NCBI GenBank assembly: GCA_029062895.1
Contig: JAIDPF010000074.1
Coordinates: 1-64,000, forward strand
DNA from: Lachnospiraceae bacterium
GTDB lineage: Bacteria; Bacillota; Clostridia; Lachnospirales; Lachnospiraceae
Length of the DNA: 64,000 nucleotides
Direction: 5' to 3'
Shown here: positions 8,112-18,026 of the stretch, in pieces
Layout: each line of letters starts with the position of its first letter
How positions within the stretch are numbered: the first letter of the stretch is position 1
Translations under genes and position numbers: made by a program
Notes under the pieces: generated by a model
The model's input: only the letters and a program-made list of their open reading frames with translations
The model's database searches: none
Told to the model about the DNA's origin: nothing

Positions 8112-9746
8112 ATGAGCATATATCGTCAATTTTGCCAGGAAGTTTTGGAAGAAAACGGCAGTCTGAAGGAGATAAAGCTGCAGTATCCTGATCAGTTTAA
8201 TTTTGGATACGATGTCGTGGATGCGATCGCGGAGAAATCTCCGGAGAAACGGGCGCTTGTCTGGTGCAATACGGAGAACGAAGAGGATGTTTTCACCTTT
8301 TCCGATATCAGAAAATACAGCAACCAGATTGCCAATGTTTTGGAACAGTCAGGTTTAAAACGCGGTGATAGGGTCATCGTTGTACTGAAGCGTCATTACG
8401 AATATTGGTTTACAGCCATAGCATTACATAAATTAGGAATTGTGCTGGTGCCGGTAACGCATATGCTGACGGTACATGATTTTATTTATCGAATCAGTTC
8501 GTCAAACGCAGACGCCATCATCTGCACACCTCAGGATGAAGTTCCGGAAAGGATTAAAGAGGCGTTAAAAGAGACGGGGACAGACTGCCTTTTGTGGAGT
8601 GTCCAGTCTGAGGTTGAGGGATTCCGCAATCTGACTGAGGAGATGAAAAACGCGGATATGGATCTCGCACGCCATGAAACGAAGGTAACGGATCCTATGC
8701 TGATGTATTTTACCTCCGGGACAACAGGATATCCCAAGGGAGTGATCCATGATTTTTCTTATCCACTGGCACATATCGTGACAGCAAAATATTGGCAGCA
8801 GGCAGAAGACGACGGACTGCATTTTACCGTTGCGGAGACCGGCTGGGCAAAAGCCTCCTGGGGTAAGATCTATGGGCAGTGGCTTGTGGGCAGCGCAGTT
8901 ATGGTATATGACTTTGATAATTTTGATCCTAAGCAGATTGTTGATATTATCAACCGGTATGGCGTTACATCTTTTTGTGCACCCCCTACTATTTACCGTT
9001 ATCTTGTAAGGAAAGGCATTGCTGACATGCCAAAGTTAAAGCACGCATCTACAGCGGGAGAGGTGCTTGCGCCTGAGATTATCCGGCGGTTTACAGAGCG
9101 TACCGGCATTCCGCTTTGCGAAGGATATGGACAGACGGAAACTACATTGCTGATTGGCAATTTTTATGGATCAGATCCCGTGGAAGGTTCTATGGGTACG
9201 ACGTCTCCTTTGTATCATATCGAACTTAGGAGTAGGGACAATGGACCTGTTCCTGTTGGGGAGATCGGTGAAGTGGTCATCATTCCACCGGAAAACGGAA
9301 AGCAGCCGGGCGTATTTTGTGCCTATCTTGATAATGAAGAGCAGTATCAGCATGTGTGGAGAGATGGCGTATATCATACCGGAGATGCTGCATATCAGGA
9401 TGAAGACGGAAATTACTGGTTCCATGGAAGATTTGACGATATCATTAAGACAGGCGGTTACCGGGTTGGACCCTATGAGATTGAAAACGTTCTGATGGAG
9501 CATCAGGCGGTCGTGGAGTGCAGCGTGATCGGTATCCCTGATCCATTCCGCGGTCAGGCGATTAAGGCCATCATCGTGCTGTCGGGCGGTTATACGCCTT
9601 CTAAAGAACTGGAATTGGAGATCAAAGATTTCTGTAATAAAAGACTTGCGGAATACAAGTGGATCCGTGTGATCGAGTTTGTTACGGAACTTCCGAAGAC
9701 CATCAGTGGCAAAGTCCAAAAAACAGAATTGCGAAGCAGAACCTGA
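8112..9746 (+). CDS. AMP-forming acyl-CoA synthetase, ACSM/medium-chain type
   Basis: A 544-residue ANL-superfamily ligase that activates a carboxylic acid via acyl-AMP. The P-loop TSGTTGYPKG is at 201-210, followed by AETGWAKASWGK as in acetyl/medium-chain synthetases; GYGQTETT binds adenylate; GRFDDIIKTGGYRVGP is the hinge region; and the conserved C-terminal lysine lies in LPKTISGKVQK. The substrate cannot be read from sequence: a medium- or branched-chain fatty acid or an aromatic acid are all possible. It follows fabZ by about 100 nt, in the same direction. Its place with an elongation set lacking FabH suggests it may supply an activated starter or salvage exogenous acids (inference). 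Confidence 0.88.
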   Translation: MSIYRQFCQEVLEENGSLKEIKLQYPDQFNFGYDVVDAIAEKSPEKRALVWCNTENEEDVFTFSDIRKYSNQIANVLEQSGLKRGDRVIVVLKRHYEYWFTAIALHKLGIVLVPVTHMLTVHDFIYRISSSNADAIICTPQDEVPERIKEALKETGTDCLLWSVQSEVEGFRNLTEEMKNADMDLARHETKVTDPMLMYFTSGTTGYPKGVIHDFSYPLAHIVTAKYWQQAEDDGLHFTVAETGWAKASWGKIYGQWLVGSAVMVYDFDNFDPKQIVDIINRYGVTSFCAPPTIYRYLVRKGIADMPKLKHASTAGEVLAPEIIRRFTERTGIPLCEGYGQTETTLLIGNFYGSDPVEGSMGTTSPLYHIELRSRDNGPVPVGEIGEVVIIPPENGKQPGVFCAYLDNEEQYQHVWRDGVYHTGDAAYQDEDGNYWFHGRFDDIIKTGGYRVGPYEIENVLMEHQAVVECSVIGIPDPFRGQAIKAIIVLSGGYTPSKELELEIKDFCNKRLAEYKWIRVIEFVTELPKTISGKVQKTELRSRT

Positions 9747-9755
9747 TATGATATA

Positions 9756-9811
9756 ATAACCGCAAAAGAAAAACAAGCGACGCGAAGCGGCATTTGTTTT
9801 TCTGCGGTTAT
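9756..9811 (+). terminator. Long hairpin after acyl-CoA synthetase
   Basis: ATAACCGCA with GAAAAACAA (9756-9776, 3-nt bulge) pairs with TTGTTTTTCTGCGGTTAT (9794-9811). The loop contains a small GC-gaa-GC helix. The position right after the stop codon suggests an end-of-transcript structure, although no clean U-tract follows. Confidence 0.5.
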
Positions 9812-9840
9812 AAATGTCTGCTAAGCAGCCATGAGAAAGC

Positions 9841-9984
9841 GTTTGACGAAGTCAAACATGGAGTGCGAAAGCACGGGCTTTCGAGTTTAGATGATATAAT
9901 GATTGCAGAGAAAAAGCAAACGGCCGCTAAGGATTTCTTAGCGCGGGGTTTGCGTAAAACAGATAGAAAAGGCTTGGTTTCCGG
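9841..9984 (+). promoter_or_regulatory. Hairpin-rich leader of the PAS regulator gene
   Basis: GTTTGAC-gaa-GTCAAAC (9841-9857) is followed by ATGGAG, then GTGC-gaaa-GCAC and GCTAAG-gattt-CTTAGC. The pre-start block GAAAAGGCTTGG follows, 7 nt before ATG 9985. A 10-codon frame from the ATGGAG is possible but has no supporting signal. Confidence 0.45.
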
Positions 9985-11988
9985 ATGAAAAATAAGATCG
10001 AAGCCATGGAAAGTGTTCTGCAGCATTATATCAGCGGGTTTCATCAATATGTTCTTGATACGCCCATACACTTAAGCTTTGTCAGTCAAAGCTTTTGTGA
10101 ACTGTTGGGCCTTACGGAGGAGGAGCTTTTGAGCGGTGAGGAAGACCGCTATTTTTCTAGAGTATATGTTTCTGACCAGAAATCTTATGCCGAATTCTTA
10201 CATAGGCTGTCTGGGAAAGAACAGACGCTTACTTTACAGTACCGGATCATTGCCGGAGACGGCAAGATCCATGTTGTGAATGATACGATGGTATCGGAGC
10301 GGACGGAACAGGGGATGTTGGTAGGTAGTTCTATACTGACTGATGTTACTGTTCTGAAAGCGGAAGACCCTTTTTTAGATCATATGAATACCGCATCATA
10401 CGGCATTCTCAGATACACATGCGAAAAATATCCCAAAGTTACCTATATCAATGATTATATGCTGGATATCCTGCGTTTCCCAAAGATTAAAAATGGGGAG
10501 ATGGATACTCTGGAATTGTATAAGGAAAATATCTACCTGATGATTCCGATGGAGGAACGGGTGCGTTTTTCCCGCTTTCTGGATCGCGTTTATCAGAGTG
10601 ATAAACCTATGGTTGGAGGCATGACCGTCCTGCGTTGTGACGGTGTCAAGACACGGCTGTTTGGATGGATCTCCCGGTGTGTCAACAGTCGGGGAATGGA
10701 GGAATTCCAGTGCGTATGCATTGATTCTTCTGAGAGATATTACGAAAAGCGAAGCAAAGAGATCAACAGATATCTCACGGTGCTGTCTGGCGTCTATCAT
10801 ACGTTATCCGTTTATGATTTTTCCAATGAAACGGTGCAGTATTTTTACGGAGATGCATCCGATCTCTCCAGACAGTTGGAAAACATTCCTATGCAGATGG
10901 AAACGGCTACGGAAAAGTGGATCTGCGACAGTGTGATCAAAGAAGATCAGGACCGGGTGAGAGATTATTTTGAAAGATATTTTCAGGAGAGGCGTATCGG
11001 GGAAGAGACCGAATCGGCGCAGATCAATTATCGGATATATGATCTGGATGGGACGGTGAAAATTTATACGGGTATCTTTTTAAAGATCGATGCGTTTGTC
11101 GATCTGTTTTGCAGCCGGTGTATACCGGATGAGTCAGAGGTGAGCATGCTGCGCAATGAAAATGATTCCCTGAAAAATTTGGTGATGAATTTCTCGGATG
11201 GCATAGCTGCTTTTGAAATAAAAGGAGGCTATGTAACGCCGTTATATGTAAGCGATAACTTATGTAGCTTTTTTGGTTATACCAAAGAGGAATGGTTGCT
11301 CTTGATGAAACAAAAGACGTTGATAGAAGATTTTGTTTCTCGCAGCGGTATCGCATATGAGGAATTTCAGAAAATTTTCCGGAATGGGGAAGCAGAATTT
11401 CCCTATTATGATCTGAAGCAAAAGAAGGAACGGAGGATTAGGGCAGTTTGTTCCGATAAAAAGTCTAATTTATTTTCCAAGTATATCATGTTATATAATA
11501 TTGCTGAAGAGGCATCAGAACAGCCACAGACATTGTCAGGAAAAAAGGTATATATTAGAACTTTCGGATATTTTGATGTATTTGTAGATGGCGCACCGAT
11601 CGCATTCCGCAGCCAGAAGGCGAAGGAGTTGTTTGCTTTGCTGGTGGACAGAAAGGGCGGATTTGTATCTTCCGAGGAAGCGATCGGATTTTTGTGGGAA
11701 GACGAGCCCTTGAGCAGCGTCGTCTTTGCGAGATACCGTAAGATTGCGCTTCGTCTGAAAAATATATTGGAAGAATATGATATTTCAGATATTATAGAGG
11801 TGTCTGACGGAAAACGCAGGCTGATTGTCGAAAGAGCCGGCTGTGATCTATATGATTATCTTTCCGGAAAGGAAGAATACGCAACCCTGTTTAAGGGAAG
11901 CTATCTGATGAATTACAGCTGGGGTGAGGTGACACTGGGAGAGCTGACATCGGAATTGAGGGTGAATATTGCTGATGGGATTTCTTGA
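9985..11988 (+). CDS. Multi-PAS sensor with C-terminal winged-helix DNA-binding domain
   Basis: A 667-residue soluble protein. From about residue 20 to 500 it has several PAS-like units (for example FVSQSFCELLGLTEEELL near 28-45, and LYVSDNLCSFFGYTKEEW near 415-432). From about 520 it has an OmpR/SARP-type winged helix: a beta-strand start FGYFDVFVDG, then SQKAKELFALLV and RKIALRLKNIL. There is no receiver, kinase or HD-GYP/GGDEF domain. It probably senses a small molecule through the PAS units and regulates transcription; its nearest candidate target is the fab/acyl-CoA synthetase set upstream (inference from position). The start follows GAAAAGGCTTGG. Confidence 0.75.
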   Translation: MKNKIEAMESVLQHYISGFHQYVLDTPIHLSFVSQSFCELLGLTEEELLSGEEDRYFSRVYVSDQKSYAEFLHRLSGKEQTLTLQYRIIAGDGKIHVVNDTMVSERTEQGMLVGSSILTDVTVLKAEDPFLDHMNTASYGILRYTCEKYPKVTYINDYMLDILRFPKIKNGEMDTLELYKENIYLMIPMEERVRFSRFLDRVYQSDKPMVGGMTVLRCDGVKTRLFGWISRCVNSRGMEEFQCVCIDSSERYYEKRSKEINRYLTVLSGVYHTLSVYDFSNETVQYFYGDASDLSRQLENIPMQMETATEKWICDSVIKEDQDRVRDYFERYFQERRIGEETESAQINYRIYDLDGTVKIYTGIFLKIDAFVDLFCSRCIPDESEVSMLRNENDSLKNLVMNFSDGIAAFEIKGGYVTPLYVSDNLCSFFGYTKEEWLLLMKQKTLIEDFVSRSGIAYEEFQKIFRNGEAEFPYYDLKQKKERRIRAVCSDKKSNLFSKYIMLYNIAEEASEQPQTLSGKKVYIRTFGYFDVFVDGAPIAFRSQKAKELFALLVDRKGGFVSSEEAIGFLWEDEPLSSVVFARYRKIALRLKNILEEYDISDIIEVSDGKRRLIVERAGCDLYDYLSGKEEYATLFKGSYLMNYSWGEVTLGELTSELRVNIADGIS

Positions 11989-12052
11989 GGATTCAATGCA
12001 ATGCTCTTTGGTGGACTATTGGACAATCCGGGGAAACTGCAGAGAACGACTA

Positions 12053-12520
12053 TCAGAGCGCAAGATTTTCCCATAGCTGGGAAAATCTTGCGATGGAACT
12101 GCGGACAAGATTTATGACAGACGACTGGGAGTGATTGTTCTGATCGTATTTTGTTTTGCGGCTGTTGTTTGAACAAAAGAAAGATGTGAACAGCAGCAGC
12201 GATGTTCCTGAAAGCCGATCATCCACATAATAGTCCGCAGTGATTTTTCTGGAATCAGACCCAAACATCTTTACAATTTCAGGAAGATTCTGGTTGACTG
12301 CATCAAATTCTAACCCCTGTTTCTGACACCATGCGATAGCGTGTTCCAGAGGCTGGCCATTGCGGCAGGTCCATAAGATCAGACGGTTTCCTTTTTCTTT
12401 CAATTTCTTTGCATAACGTATCATAGCCTTATTTGGCTTGCCAATACCCGGATAGGCTTCTTGGCATAATGTTCCGTCGAAATCAAAAGCGTATATTTTT
12501 CCATGATCTAAATATGCCAT
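12053..12520 (-). CDS. HAD-superfamily hydrolase-like protein with aberrant C-terminus
   Basis: The first 105 residues match small HAD-like hydrolases: FDFDGTLC carries the nucleophile Asp (motif I), LILWTCRNG is motif II-like, and ADYYVDDR is the acidic motif IV region. After DDRLSG the sequence turns into a Ser/Asn-rich tail unlike the family's usual Gly-rich end (GG-P-W type), and its last codons run through a 15-bp perfect hairpin. The 3' end therefore looks rearranged or frameshifted, and the gene may be a pseudogene. The start has a strong Shine-Dalgarno (AAGGAGG). It is divergent from uvrB and shares a 367-nt regulatory space with it. Confidence 0.65.
   Translation of the reverse strand: MAYLDHGKIYAFDFDGTLCQEAYPGIGKPNKAMIRYAKKLKEKGNRLILWTCRNGQPLEHAIAWCQKQGLEFDAVNQNLPEIVKMFGSDSRKITADYYVDDRLSGTSLLLFTSFFCSNNSRKTKYDQNNHSQSSVINLVRSSIARFSQLWENLAL
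12059..12092. repeat. Perfect 15-bp hairpin at end of HAD gene
   Basis: CGCAAGATTTTCCCA (12059-12073) is the exact inverse of 12078-12092 with a 4-nt loop TAGC. It lies between the converging PAS-regulator and HAD genes, inside the last HAD codons. Without a U-tract on either strand it is not a standard terminator. Confidence 0.6.
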
Positions 12521-12674
12521 ATAATATCCTCCTTAAATTTGACAGGTCATAAACAACATATCATGTAATCATTTTTTTAGTTAATTGTCTATCTGTTCAT
12601 AATTTTGCAAACTTCCATTTTTGTTTCTTAAAAGCAGTTTTGCAGCGGATAAGGTATCAATAATAGAACGATAC

Positions 12675-12686
12675 AAACACATGTTC
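12675..12686. promoter_or_regulatory. LexA-like box 1
   Basis: AAACACATGTTC has one mismatch to GAACNNNNGTTC, the Gram-positive LexA/DinR core. It lies between the divergent HAD gene and uvrB. Confidence 0.45.
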
Positions 12687-12705
12687 TATGAAAATAATTA
12701 TATAC

Positions 12706-12717
12706 AAACATACATTC
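12706..12717. promoter_or_regulatory. LexA-like box 2 (weak)
   Basis: AAACATACATTC followed by G matches the LexA core with two mismatches. It is supported mainly by its position between two better sites. Confidence 0.3.
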
Positions 12718-12765
12718 GATTGCAACTACAAGATATTGTGTTGCAAAATAGGAAGGCAACAAAAA

Positions 12766-12777
12766 GAACAAATGTTT
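12766..12777. promoter_or_regulatory. LexA-like box 3
   Basis: GAACAAATGTTT has one mismatch to GAACNNNNGTTC. It ends 9 nt before the -35 hexamer of the uvrB promoter, where LexA binding would block polymerase. Confidence 0.55.
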
Positions 12778-12786
12778 GCTTTTGCG

Positions 12787-12815
12787 TGGACATTTAAATT
12801 ATAATGTGCTATACT
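12787..12815 (+). promoter_or_regulatory. uvrB promoter
   Basis: TGGACA and TATACT are separated by exactly 17 nt, a good sigma-A promoter. The rest of the 12521-12887 gap is AT-rich, holds three LexA-like boxes and encodes nothing recognisable. Confidence 0.65.
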
Positions 12816-12887
12816 AAAATCCGCTCTTACCATATTTTATTTAACTAATAAAGATGACAGATGACTTTTGGAGGTGAACCCGTTTCT

Positions 12888-14861
12888 ATGGAATTTAAGA
12901 TTCACAGCGATTATGAACCTACCGGCGACCAGCCTCAGGCGATCCGGACATTGGTGGATGGCTTTCAAAAGGGTAATCAGTTTCAGACGCTGCTTGGCGT
13001 GACGGGTTCCGGCAAAACTTTTACGATGGCCAATGTCATAGCGGCGCTGAACAAGCCGACGCTGGTTCTTGCCCACAATAAGACGCTGGCTGCCCAGCTT
13101 TACAGTGAATTCAAAGAGTTTTTTCCGGAAAATGCGGTGGAGTATTTTGTCTCCTACTATGATTATTACCAGCCGGAGGCTTATGTGCCGTCTTCGGATA
13201 CTTATATTGAAAAGGATTCTTCGGTGAATGACGAGATCGATAAGCTGCGCCTTTCCGCCACGGCGGCACTGACGGAGCGTAATGATGTCATTGTCATTGC
13301 CAGTGTCTCCTGCATCTATGGTCTGGGTAGTCCGGAGGACTATATGGAAATGATTGTTTCCCTGCGTCCAGGCATGCAGAAGGATCGGGATGATGTGATC
13401 CATGAATTGATCACCATTCAGTATGACAGAAACGATATGGACTTAAACAGAGGATGTTTCAGAGTCCGGGGAGATGTTCTGGAGATCAATCCCGCCGAGA
13501 TTGGCGATGTGATTATTCGAGTGGAGTTCTTTGGGGATGAGATCGACCGGATCGTACAGGTCGATCCGATAACCGGCAAGTTGTTGTGTACTTTAGAGCA
13601 TATCAGTATCTTTCCAGCATCCCATTATGTTGTGGGAAAAGAAAAGATGGAGATGGCATGCAAAGCGATCGAAGCGGAGGCCAAGGAGCGGGTTGCGTTC
13701 TTTAAACAGGAGGACAAGCTGATCGAGGCACAGAGGATCTACGAGCGGACGAATTTTGATGTGGAGATGCTCCGGGAAACGGGCATCTGTTCCGGTATCG
13801 AGAATTACTCCAGACATCTGACCGGTATGCCTGCGGGCGCGCCGCCACACTGCCTTCTGGATTTCTTTAAGGGTGATTTCCTGATGATTGTGGATGAGTC
13901 GCATATGACGATCCCGCAGGTCAGGGGGATGTATGCAGGGGACCGTTCCAGAAAAACGACGCTGGTGGAATATGGCTTTCGTCTGCCTTCGGCTTTGGAT
14001 AACCGGCCACTTAATTTTGAGGAATTTGAAGGACATATTGATCAGATGCTTTTCGTATCGGCGACGCCTTCTGACTATGAGGCAGAACATGAGCTCTTGC
14101 GTGCAGAGCAGATCATTCGCCCCACTGGTCTGCTGGATCCGGAGATTTCCGTACATCCCATCGAAGGGCAGATCGATGACCTGATTGGTGAGATCAGGAA
14201 GGAAACAGAGAAAAAGAATAAGGTTATGATTACGACACTGACTAAGCGCATGGCGGAAGACCTGACGGATTATCTGGAAAATGTGGGCATCCGGGTCAGA
14301 TATCTGCACTCCGATGTGGATACGCTGGAACGTGCGGAGATCATACGTGATCTGAGGCTGGATGCATTTGATGTTCTGGTGGGCATCAATCTGTTAAGAG
14401 AGGGACTGGATATTCCGGAAGTGACGCTGGTGGCGATCATGGATGCGGATAAGGAAGGCTTTCTGCGTTCCACAACATCCCTGATCCAGACCGTAGGGCG
14501 CGCCGCGCGTAATGCGGACGGACATGTCATCATGTATGCGGACAATATGACGGATTCTATGCGGCAGGCGATCGAGGAGACGAACCGCCGACGTAAGATC
14601 CAGCAGCGTTACAATGAAGAACACGGCATTACGCCGACGACGATCCGTAAGGCAGTTCGCGATGTGATCAGCATTAGCAAGTCGATTGCAAGGCAGGAAG
14701 ATCAGCTGGCGAAGGATCCGGAATCCATGAATGAAAAGGAACTGGAAAAACTGCTAAAAACCATGGAGAAGCAGATGCGTAAGGCTGCCGCGGAACTGGA
14801 TTTCGAGTCTGCAGCGGAACTGCGGGACAAGATGATAGAGTTGAAGAAGTATATAAAATAA
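12888..14861 (+). CDS. uvrB: Excinuclease ABC subunit B (UvrB)
   Basis: A 657-residue nucleotide-excision-repair helicase-like protein that receives damage from UvrA and recruits UvrC. The Walker A motif GVTGSGKT is at 37-44. The beta-hairpin region has [16 protein letters not shown] is present, helicase motifs VI follow as QTVGRAARN, and a C-terminal UVR domain (about 620-657) binds UvrC. ATG 12888 follows GGAGGTGAA; an upstream in-frame start at 12861 precedes the Shine-Dalgarno. LexA-like boxes and a good promoter upstream suggest SOS control. uvrA follows downstream with its own promoter. Confidence 0.97.
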   Translation: MEFKIHSDYEPTGDQPQAIRTLVDGFQKGNQFQTLLGVTGSGKTFTMANVIAALNKPTLVLAHNKTLAAQLYSEFKEFFPENAVEYFVSYYDYYQPEAYVPSSDTYIEKDSSVNDEIDKLRLSATAALTERNDVIVIASVSCIYGLGSPEDYMEMIVSLRPGMQKDRDDVIHELITIQYDRNDMDLNRGCFRVRGDVLEINPAEIGDVIIRVEFFGDEIDRIVQVDPITGKLLCTLEHISIFPASHYVVGKEKMEMACKAIEAEAKERVAFFKQEDKLIEAQRIYERTNFDVEMLRETGICSGIENYSRHLTGMPAGAPPHCLLDFFKGDFLMIVDESHMTIPQVRGMYAGDRSRKTTLVEYGFRLPSALDNRPLNFEEFEGHIDQMLFVSATPSDYEAEHELLRAEQIIRPTGLLDPEISVHPIEGQIDDLIGEIRKETEKKNKVMITTLTKRMAEDLTDYLENVGIRVRYLHSDVDTLERAEIIRDLRLDAFDVLVGINLLREGLDIPEVTLVAIMDADKEGFLRSTTSLIQTVGRAARNADGHVIMYADNMTDSMRQAIEETNRRRKIQQRYNEEHGITPTTIRKAVRDVISISKSIARQEDQLAKDPESMNEKELEKLLKTMEKQMRKAAAELDFESAAELRDKMIELKKYIK

Positions 14862-14874
14862 TCATATCAAGTAA

Positions 14875-14903
14875 TTGTATGCGTTATAAAAGGACAATAT
14901 AAT
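14875..14903 (+). promoter_or_regulatory. Predicted uvrA promoter
   Basis: TTGTAT and TATAAT are spaced by 17 nt, just after the uvrB stop. It would give uvrA a leader of about 200 nt that contains the hairpin and palindrome annotated next. Confidence 0.55.
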
Positions 14904-14921
14904 CTTAAGAAGCTCCGGCGT

Positions 14922-14947
14922 GGGAAATGCTTTCATTAGCGCTTTCC
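14922..14947 (+). repeat. Short hairpin related to the fabF-fabZ hairpin
   Basis: GGGAAATGC-TTTCATTA-GCGCTTTCC resembles GGGAAACGC-TTTCATCG-GCGTTTCC at 7538-7562: same arms and loop start, small changes. It is imperfectly paired here. Confidence 0.45.
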
Positions 14948-14965
14948 AATAAATATTCTAATGAA

Positions 14966-15090
14966 ATTTACATAACTCGAAGTTTGAGAATCTATATTCC
15001 AAAAATGATTTCATTTATGTTGTTTTAAGAACATCTATGTTAGAACATAGATGTTCGAACATAGATTCGCAAACAAAGAGTTATGTAAAT
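14966..15090. repeat. Long palindromic element, copy B, expanded (before uvrA)
   Basis: It has the outer arms ATTTACATAAC/GTTATGTAAAT of copies A and C and the same inner start GTTTGAGAATCTAT and loop TGATTTCATTTATG. The right arm is expanded by repeated GAACAT and ATGTTC blocks that form an extra hairpin. It contains CGAACATAGATTCG at 15056-15069, close to a LexA site. uvrA starts 30 nt later. Confidence 0.72.
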
Positions 15091-15119
15091 TGGGCAAAAT
15101 CAAGAAAGGAGTACCTATT

Positions 15120-17969
15120 ATGGCACCGAAGAAAATGCTTCCTCCTGGCGAAGTGATCCGCATAGAGGGGGCGCGCGAACATAATCTGAAAAATGTTGAT
15201 CTGGAGATTCCAAGAAATCAGTTTGTGGTATTTACCGGGCTTTCCGGTTCCGGTAAATCCTCGCTTGCTTTTGATACGATTTATGCAGAAGGGCAGCGCA
15301 GATATATGGAATCGCTGTCATCCTATGCAAGACAGTTTCTAGGACAGATGGAGAAGCCGAGTGTAGATAAGATCTCTGGTCTCAGTCCTGCCATCAGTAT
15401 TGACCAGAAGTCCACGAATAAGAATCCACGTTCTACCGTAGGAACGGTGACGGAGATTTATGATTATTTCAGGCTTTTATATGCCAGAGCCGGCATCCCA
15501 CACTGCCCGGAATGTGGCAAGGTGATCAGCCGTCAGACGGTTGACCAGATGGCGGATCAGATCATGGAATTGCCGGATGGAACAAAAATCCAGTTGCTTG
15601 CGCCGATCGTCCGTGGGAAAAAGGGACGCCATGAAAAAGTGTTAGATCAGGCAAAGCGCAGCGGATACGTTAGGGTGGAGATCGACGGCAGTCTTTACGA
15701 ACTGACGGAGGAAATCAAACTGGATAAGAATATTAAGCATACCATCGAGATCATTGTAGATCGTCTTGTGGTACGGGAAGGCATTGAAAGCCGTCTTACC
15801 GATTCCATAGAAAATGTACTCAATCTGGCGGATGGTCTGATGGTAGTGGATGTGATCGATGGAGAACGGATCAATTTCAGTCAGAGTTTCTCCTGCCCGG
15901 ACTGCGGTATTGGAATCCCGGAGATTGAACCGAGAAATTTTTCCTTTAACAATCCCTTTGGCGCCTGCCCTGACTGTGCCGGTCTTGGCATCAGGATGGA
16001 GTTTGATCCGGAACGCATGGTGCCGGATAAATCAGTTTCTATCAACGATGGCTGCATCAGGGCCATGGGCTGGCAGTCAGCACCTTCCGATGGCAGCTTT
16101 ACCAATGCCGTCTTAACGGCGCTTGCTAAGCATTATCAATTTAGTTTAGATGTGCCGTGGGAGGAATTGCCTCCCAAAGTGCAGGATATCCTGATGTTCG
16201 GAACGGACGAGGAAGTAGAGGTGCATTACCACGGACAGAGAGGATATGGAGTTTATCCGATTGCGTTTGAAGGCATCAAAAAGAACGTCGAGCGCAGATA
16301 CCGGGAGACAGCTTCGGAGATGATGAAGGCGGAATATGAGAAATTTATGTCTATCACCCCATGTAAACTTTGTCATGGAATGCGTTTGAAACGTGAATCG
16401 CTGGCAGTGACCGTCAGTGACAAAAATATTTATGAGATTACCTCCATGTCGATCGGTAAGCTGCAGAAGTTTCTGGAGGAAATGCGGCTTAGCGAGTATC
16501 AGCTTAAGATCGGTGCGCAGATTGTCAAGGAGATCAAAGCAAGGATCGGATTTCTGGTGGAAGTCGGACTGGAATATCTGGAACTTTCCCGTGGGACGGC
16601 AACACTTTCAGGCGGAGAGGCGCAGAGGATCCGTCTGGCGACGCAGATCGGTTCCGGACTGGTGGGCGTGTGCTATATTCTGGACGAGCCTAGTATCGGA
16701 CTGCACCAGCGGGACAATGATAAGCTGTTGGCTGCGTTAAAAGGTTTAAAAGATATGGGTAATTCTCTGATTGTGGTGGAGCATGATGAGGATACCATGC
16801 TGGCTGCGGATTATATTGTAGACGTGGGACCCGGTGCCGGTGAGCATGGCGGTGAGATCGTCGCGGTCGGTAAGGCGGAAGATATCATGAAGGTGAAGGC
16901 ATCCGTTACAGGTCAGTATCTTAGCGGCAAGTTGAAGATCTCTGTACCGAAGAAGCGCAGAAAGCCGACCGGCAGATTAAGCTTGATAGGAGCTTCTGAG
17001 AATAATCTGAAAAATATTGATGTAGATATCCCGTTAGGCGTGTTTACCTGTGTGACGGGCGTTTCGGGTTCAGGAAAAAGCTCGCTCATAAATGAAATAT
17101 TATATAAGGCTCTGGCAAGGGATTTAAACCGTGCCTATACTGTACCCGGAAAGCATAAGTCGATCAAGGGTGTTGAGTTGCTGGACAAGGTGATTGCTAT
17201 TGATCAGTCACCGATCGGACGCACGCCCCGATCCAATCCAGCAACCTATACGGGGGTATTTGACCAGATACGGGATCTATTTGCCGCTACGGTGGATGCC
17301 AAAGCGAAAGGATATAAAAAGGGGCGTTTCAGTTTTAACGTCAAGGGTGGGCGGTGTGAAGCCTGCTCCGGCGACGGCGTGGTGAAGATCGAGATGCATT
17401 TCCTGCCGGATGTTTATGTTCCTTGTGAAGTATGTGGCGGCAAGCGTTATAATCGGGAAACCCTTGAGGTGCATTATAAAGGAAAAAATATTTATGACGT
17501 GCTGAATATGACGGTGGAGGAGGCATTGGAATTCTTTGATGCGGTGCCCTCTGTTCGCAGTAAGATCGAAACACTGAATGACGTCGGACTTTCCTATATT
17601 CGTCTGGGACAGCCCTCTACACAGCTTTCGGGAGGAGAGGCACAGCGGATCAAGTTGGCGACGGAATTATCCAGAAGGAGTACCGGAAAAACGATCTATA
17701 TTCTGGATGAGCCTACAACCGGTCTGCATTTTGCGGATGTGGCAAAGCTGATCGAGATTCTGCAGAGATTGACAGAACAGGGCAATACGGTTATTGTGAT
17801 AGAACATAATCTTGACGTAATCAAGACGGCAGATTATATTATTGATATGGGACCGGAAGGCGGAGAAGGCGGAGGATGTGTCATTGCCATGGGAACACCG
17901 GAGGAAGTGGCGCAAAATAAGAAGTCGTATACCGGAAAATATATAAAAAAGATGCTTGGAAAAAATTAG
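15120..17969 (+). CDS. uvrA: Excinuclease ABC subunit A (UvrA)
   Basis: A 949-residue damage-recognition ATPase with two ABC modules. The first Walker A is GLSGSGKSS near residue 40 and the second GVSGSGKSS near 645; signatures are TLSGGEAQR and QLSGGEAQR. Zinc clusters include CPEC, CPDC..CPDC, CKLC and, in the second half, CEAC..CEVC. ATG 15120 is chosen because it follows AAGAAAGGAG and matches the usual start of UvrA; the longer reading from 15051 begins inside the palindrome. It cooperates with uvrB upstream. Confidence 0.97.
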   Translation: MAPKKMLPPGEVIRIEGAREHNLKNVDLEIPRNQFVVFTGLSGSGKSSLAFDTIYAEGQRRYMESLSSYARQFLGQMEKPSVDKISGLSPAISIDQKSTNKNPRSTVGTVTEIYDYFRLLYARAGIPHCPECGKVISRQTVDQMADQIMELPDGTKIQLLAPIVRGKKGRHEKVLDQAKRSGYVRVEIDGSLYELTEEIKLDKNIKHTIEIIVDRLVVREGIESRLTDSIENVLNLADGLMVVDVIDGERINFSQSFSCPDCGIGIPEIEPRNFSFNNPFGACPDCAGLGIRMEFDPERMVPDKSVSINDGCIRAMGWQSAPSDGSFTNAVLTALAKHYQFSLDVPWEELPPKVQDILMFGTDEEVEVHYHGQRGYGVYPIAFEGIKKNVERRYRETASEMMKAEYEKFMSITPCKLCHGMRLKRESLAVTVSDKNIYEITSMSIGKLQKFLEEMRLSEYQLKIGAQIVKEIKARIGFLVEVGLEYLELSRGTATLSGGEAQRIRLATQIGSGLVGVCYILDEPSIGLHQRDNDKLLAALKGLKDMGNSLIVVEHDEDTMLAADYIVDVGPGAGEHGGEIVAVGKAEDIMKVKASVTGQYLSGKLKISVPKKRRKPTGRLSLIGASENNLKNIDVDIPLGVFTCVTGVSGSGKSSLINEILYKALARDLNRAYTVPGKHKSIKGVELLDKVIAIDQSPIGRTPRSNPATYTGVFDQIRDLFAATVDAKAKGYKKGRFSFNVKGGRCEACSGDGVVKIEMHFLPDVYVPCEVCGGKRYNRETLEVHYKGKNIYDVLNMTVEEALEFFDAVPSVRSKIETLNDVGLSYIRLGQPSTQLSGGEAQRIKLATELSRRSTGKTIYILDEPTTGLHFADVAKLIEILQRLTEQGNTVIVIEHNLDVIKTADYIIDMGPEGGEGGGCVIAMGTPEEVAQNKKSYTGKYIKKMLGKN

Positions 17970-18026
17970 GCATAAAGTTTTTGCCGGAATTTGCCGATAA
18001 TTTTATTAACTATGTAAGAAAACTCT

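Noticed and set aside
9794..9988. 64-codon frame after the acyl-CoA synthetase
   Set aside because: It starts inside a hairpin arm and runs through several small hairpins into the next gene start; no Shine-Dalgarno.
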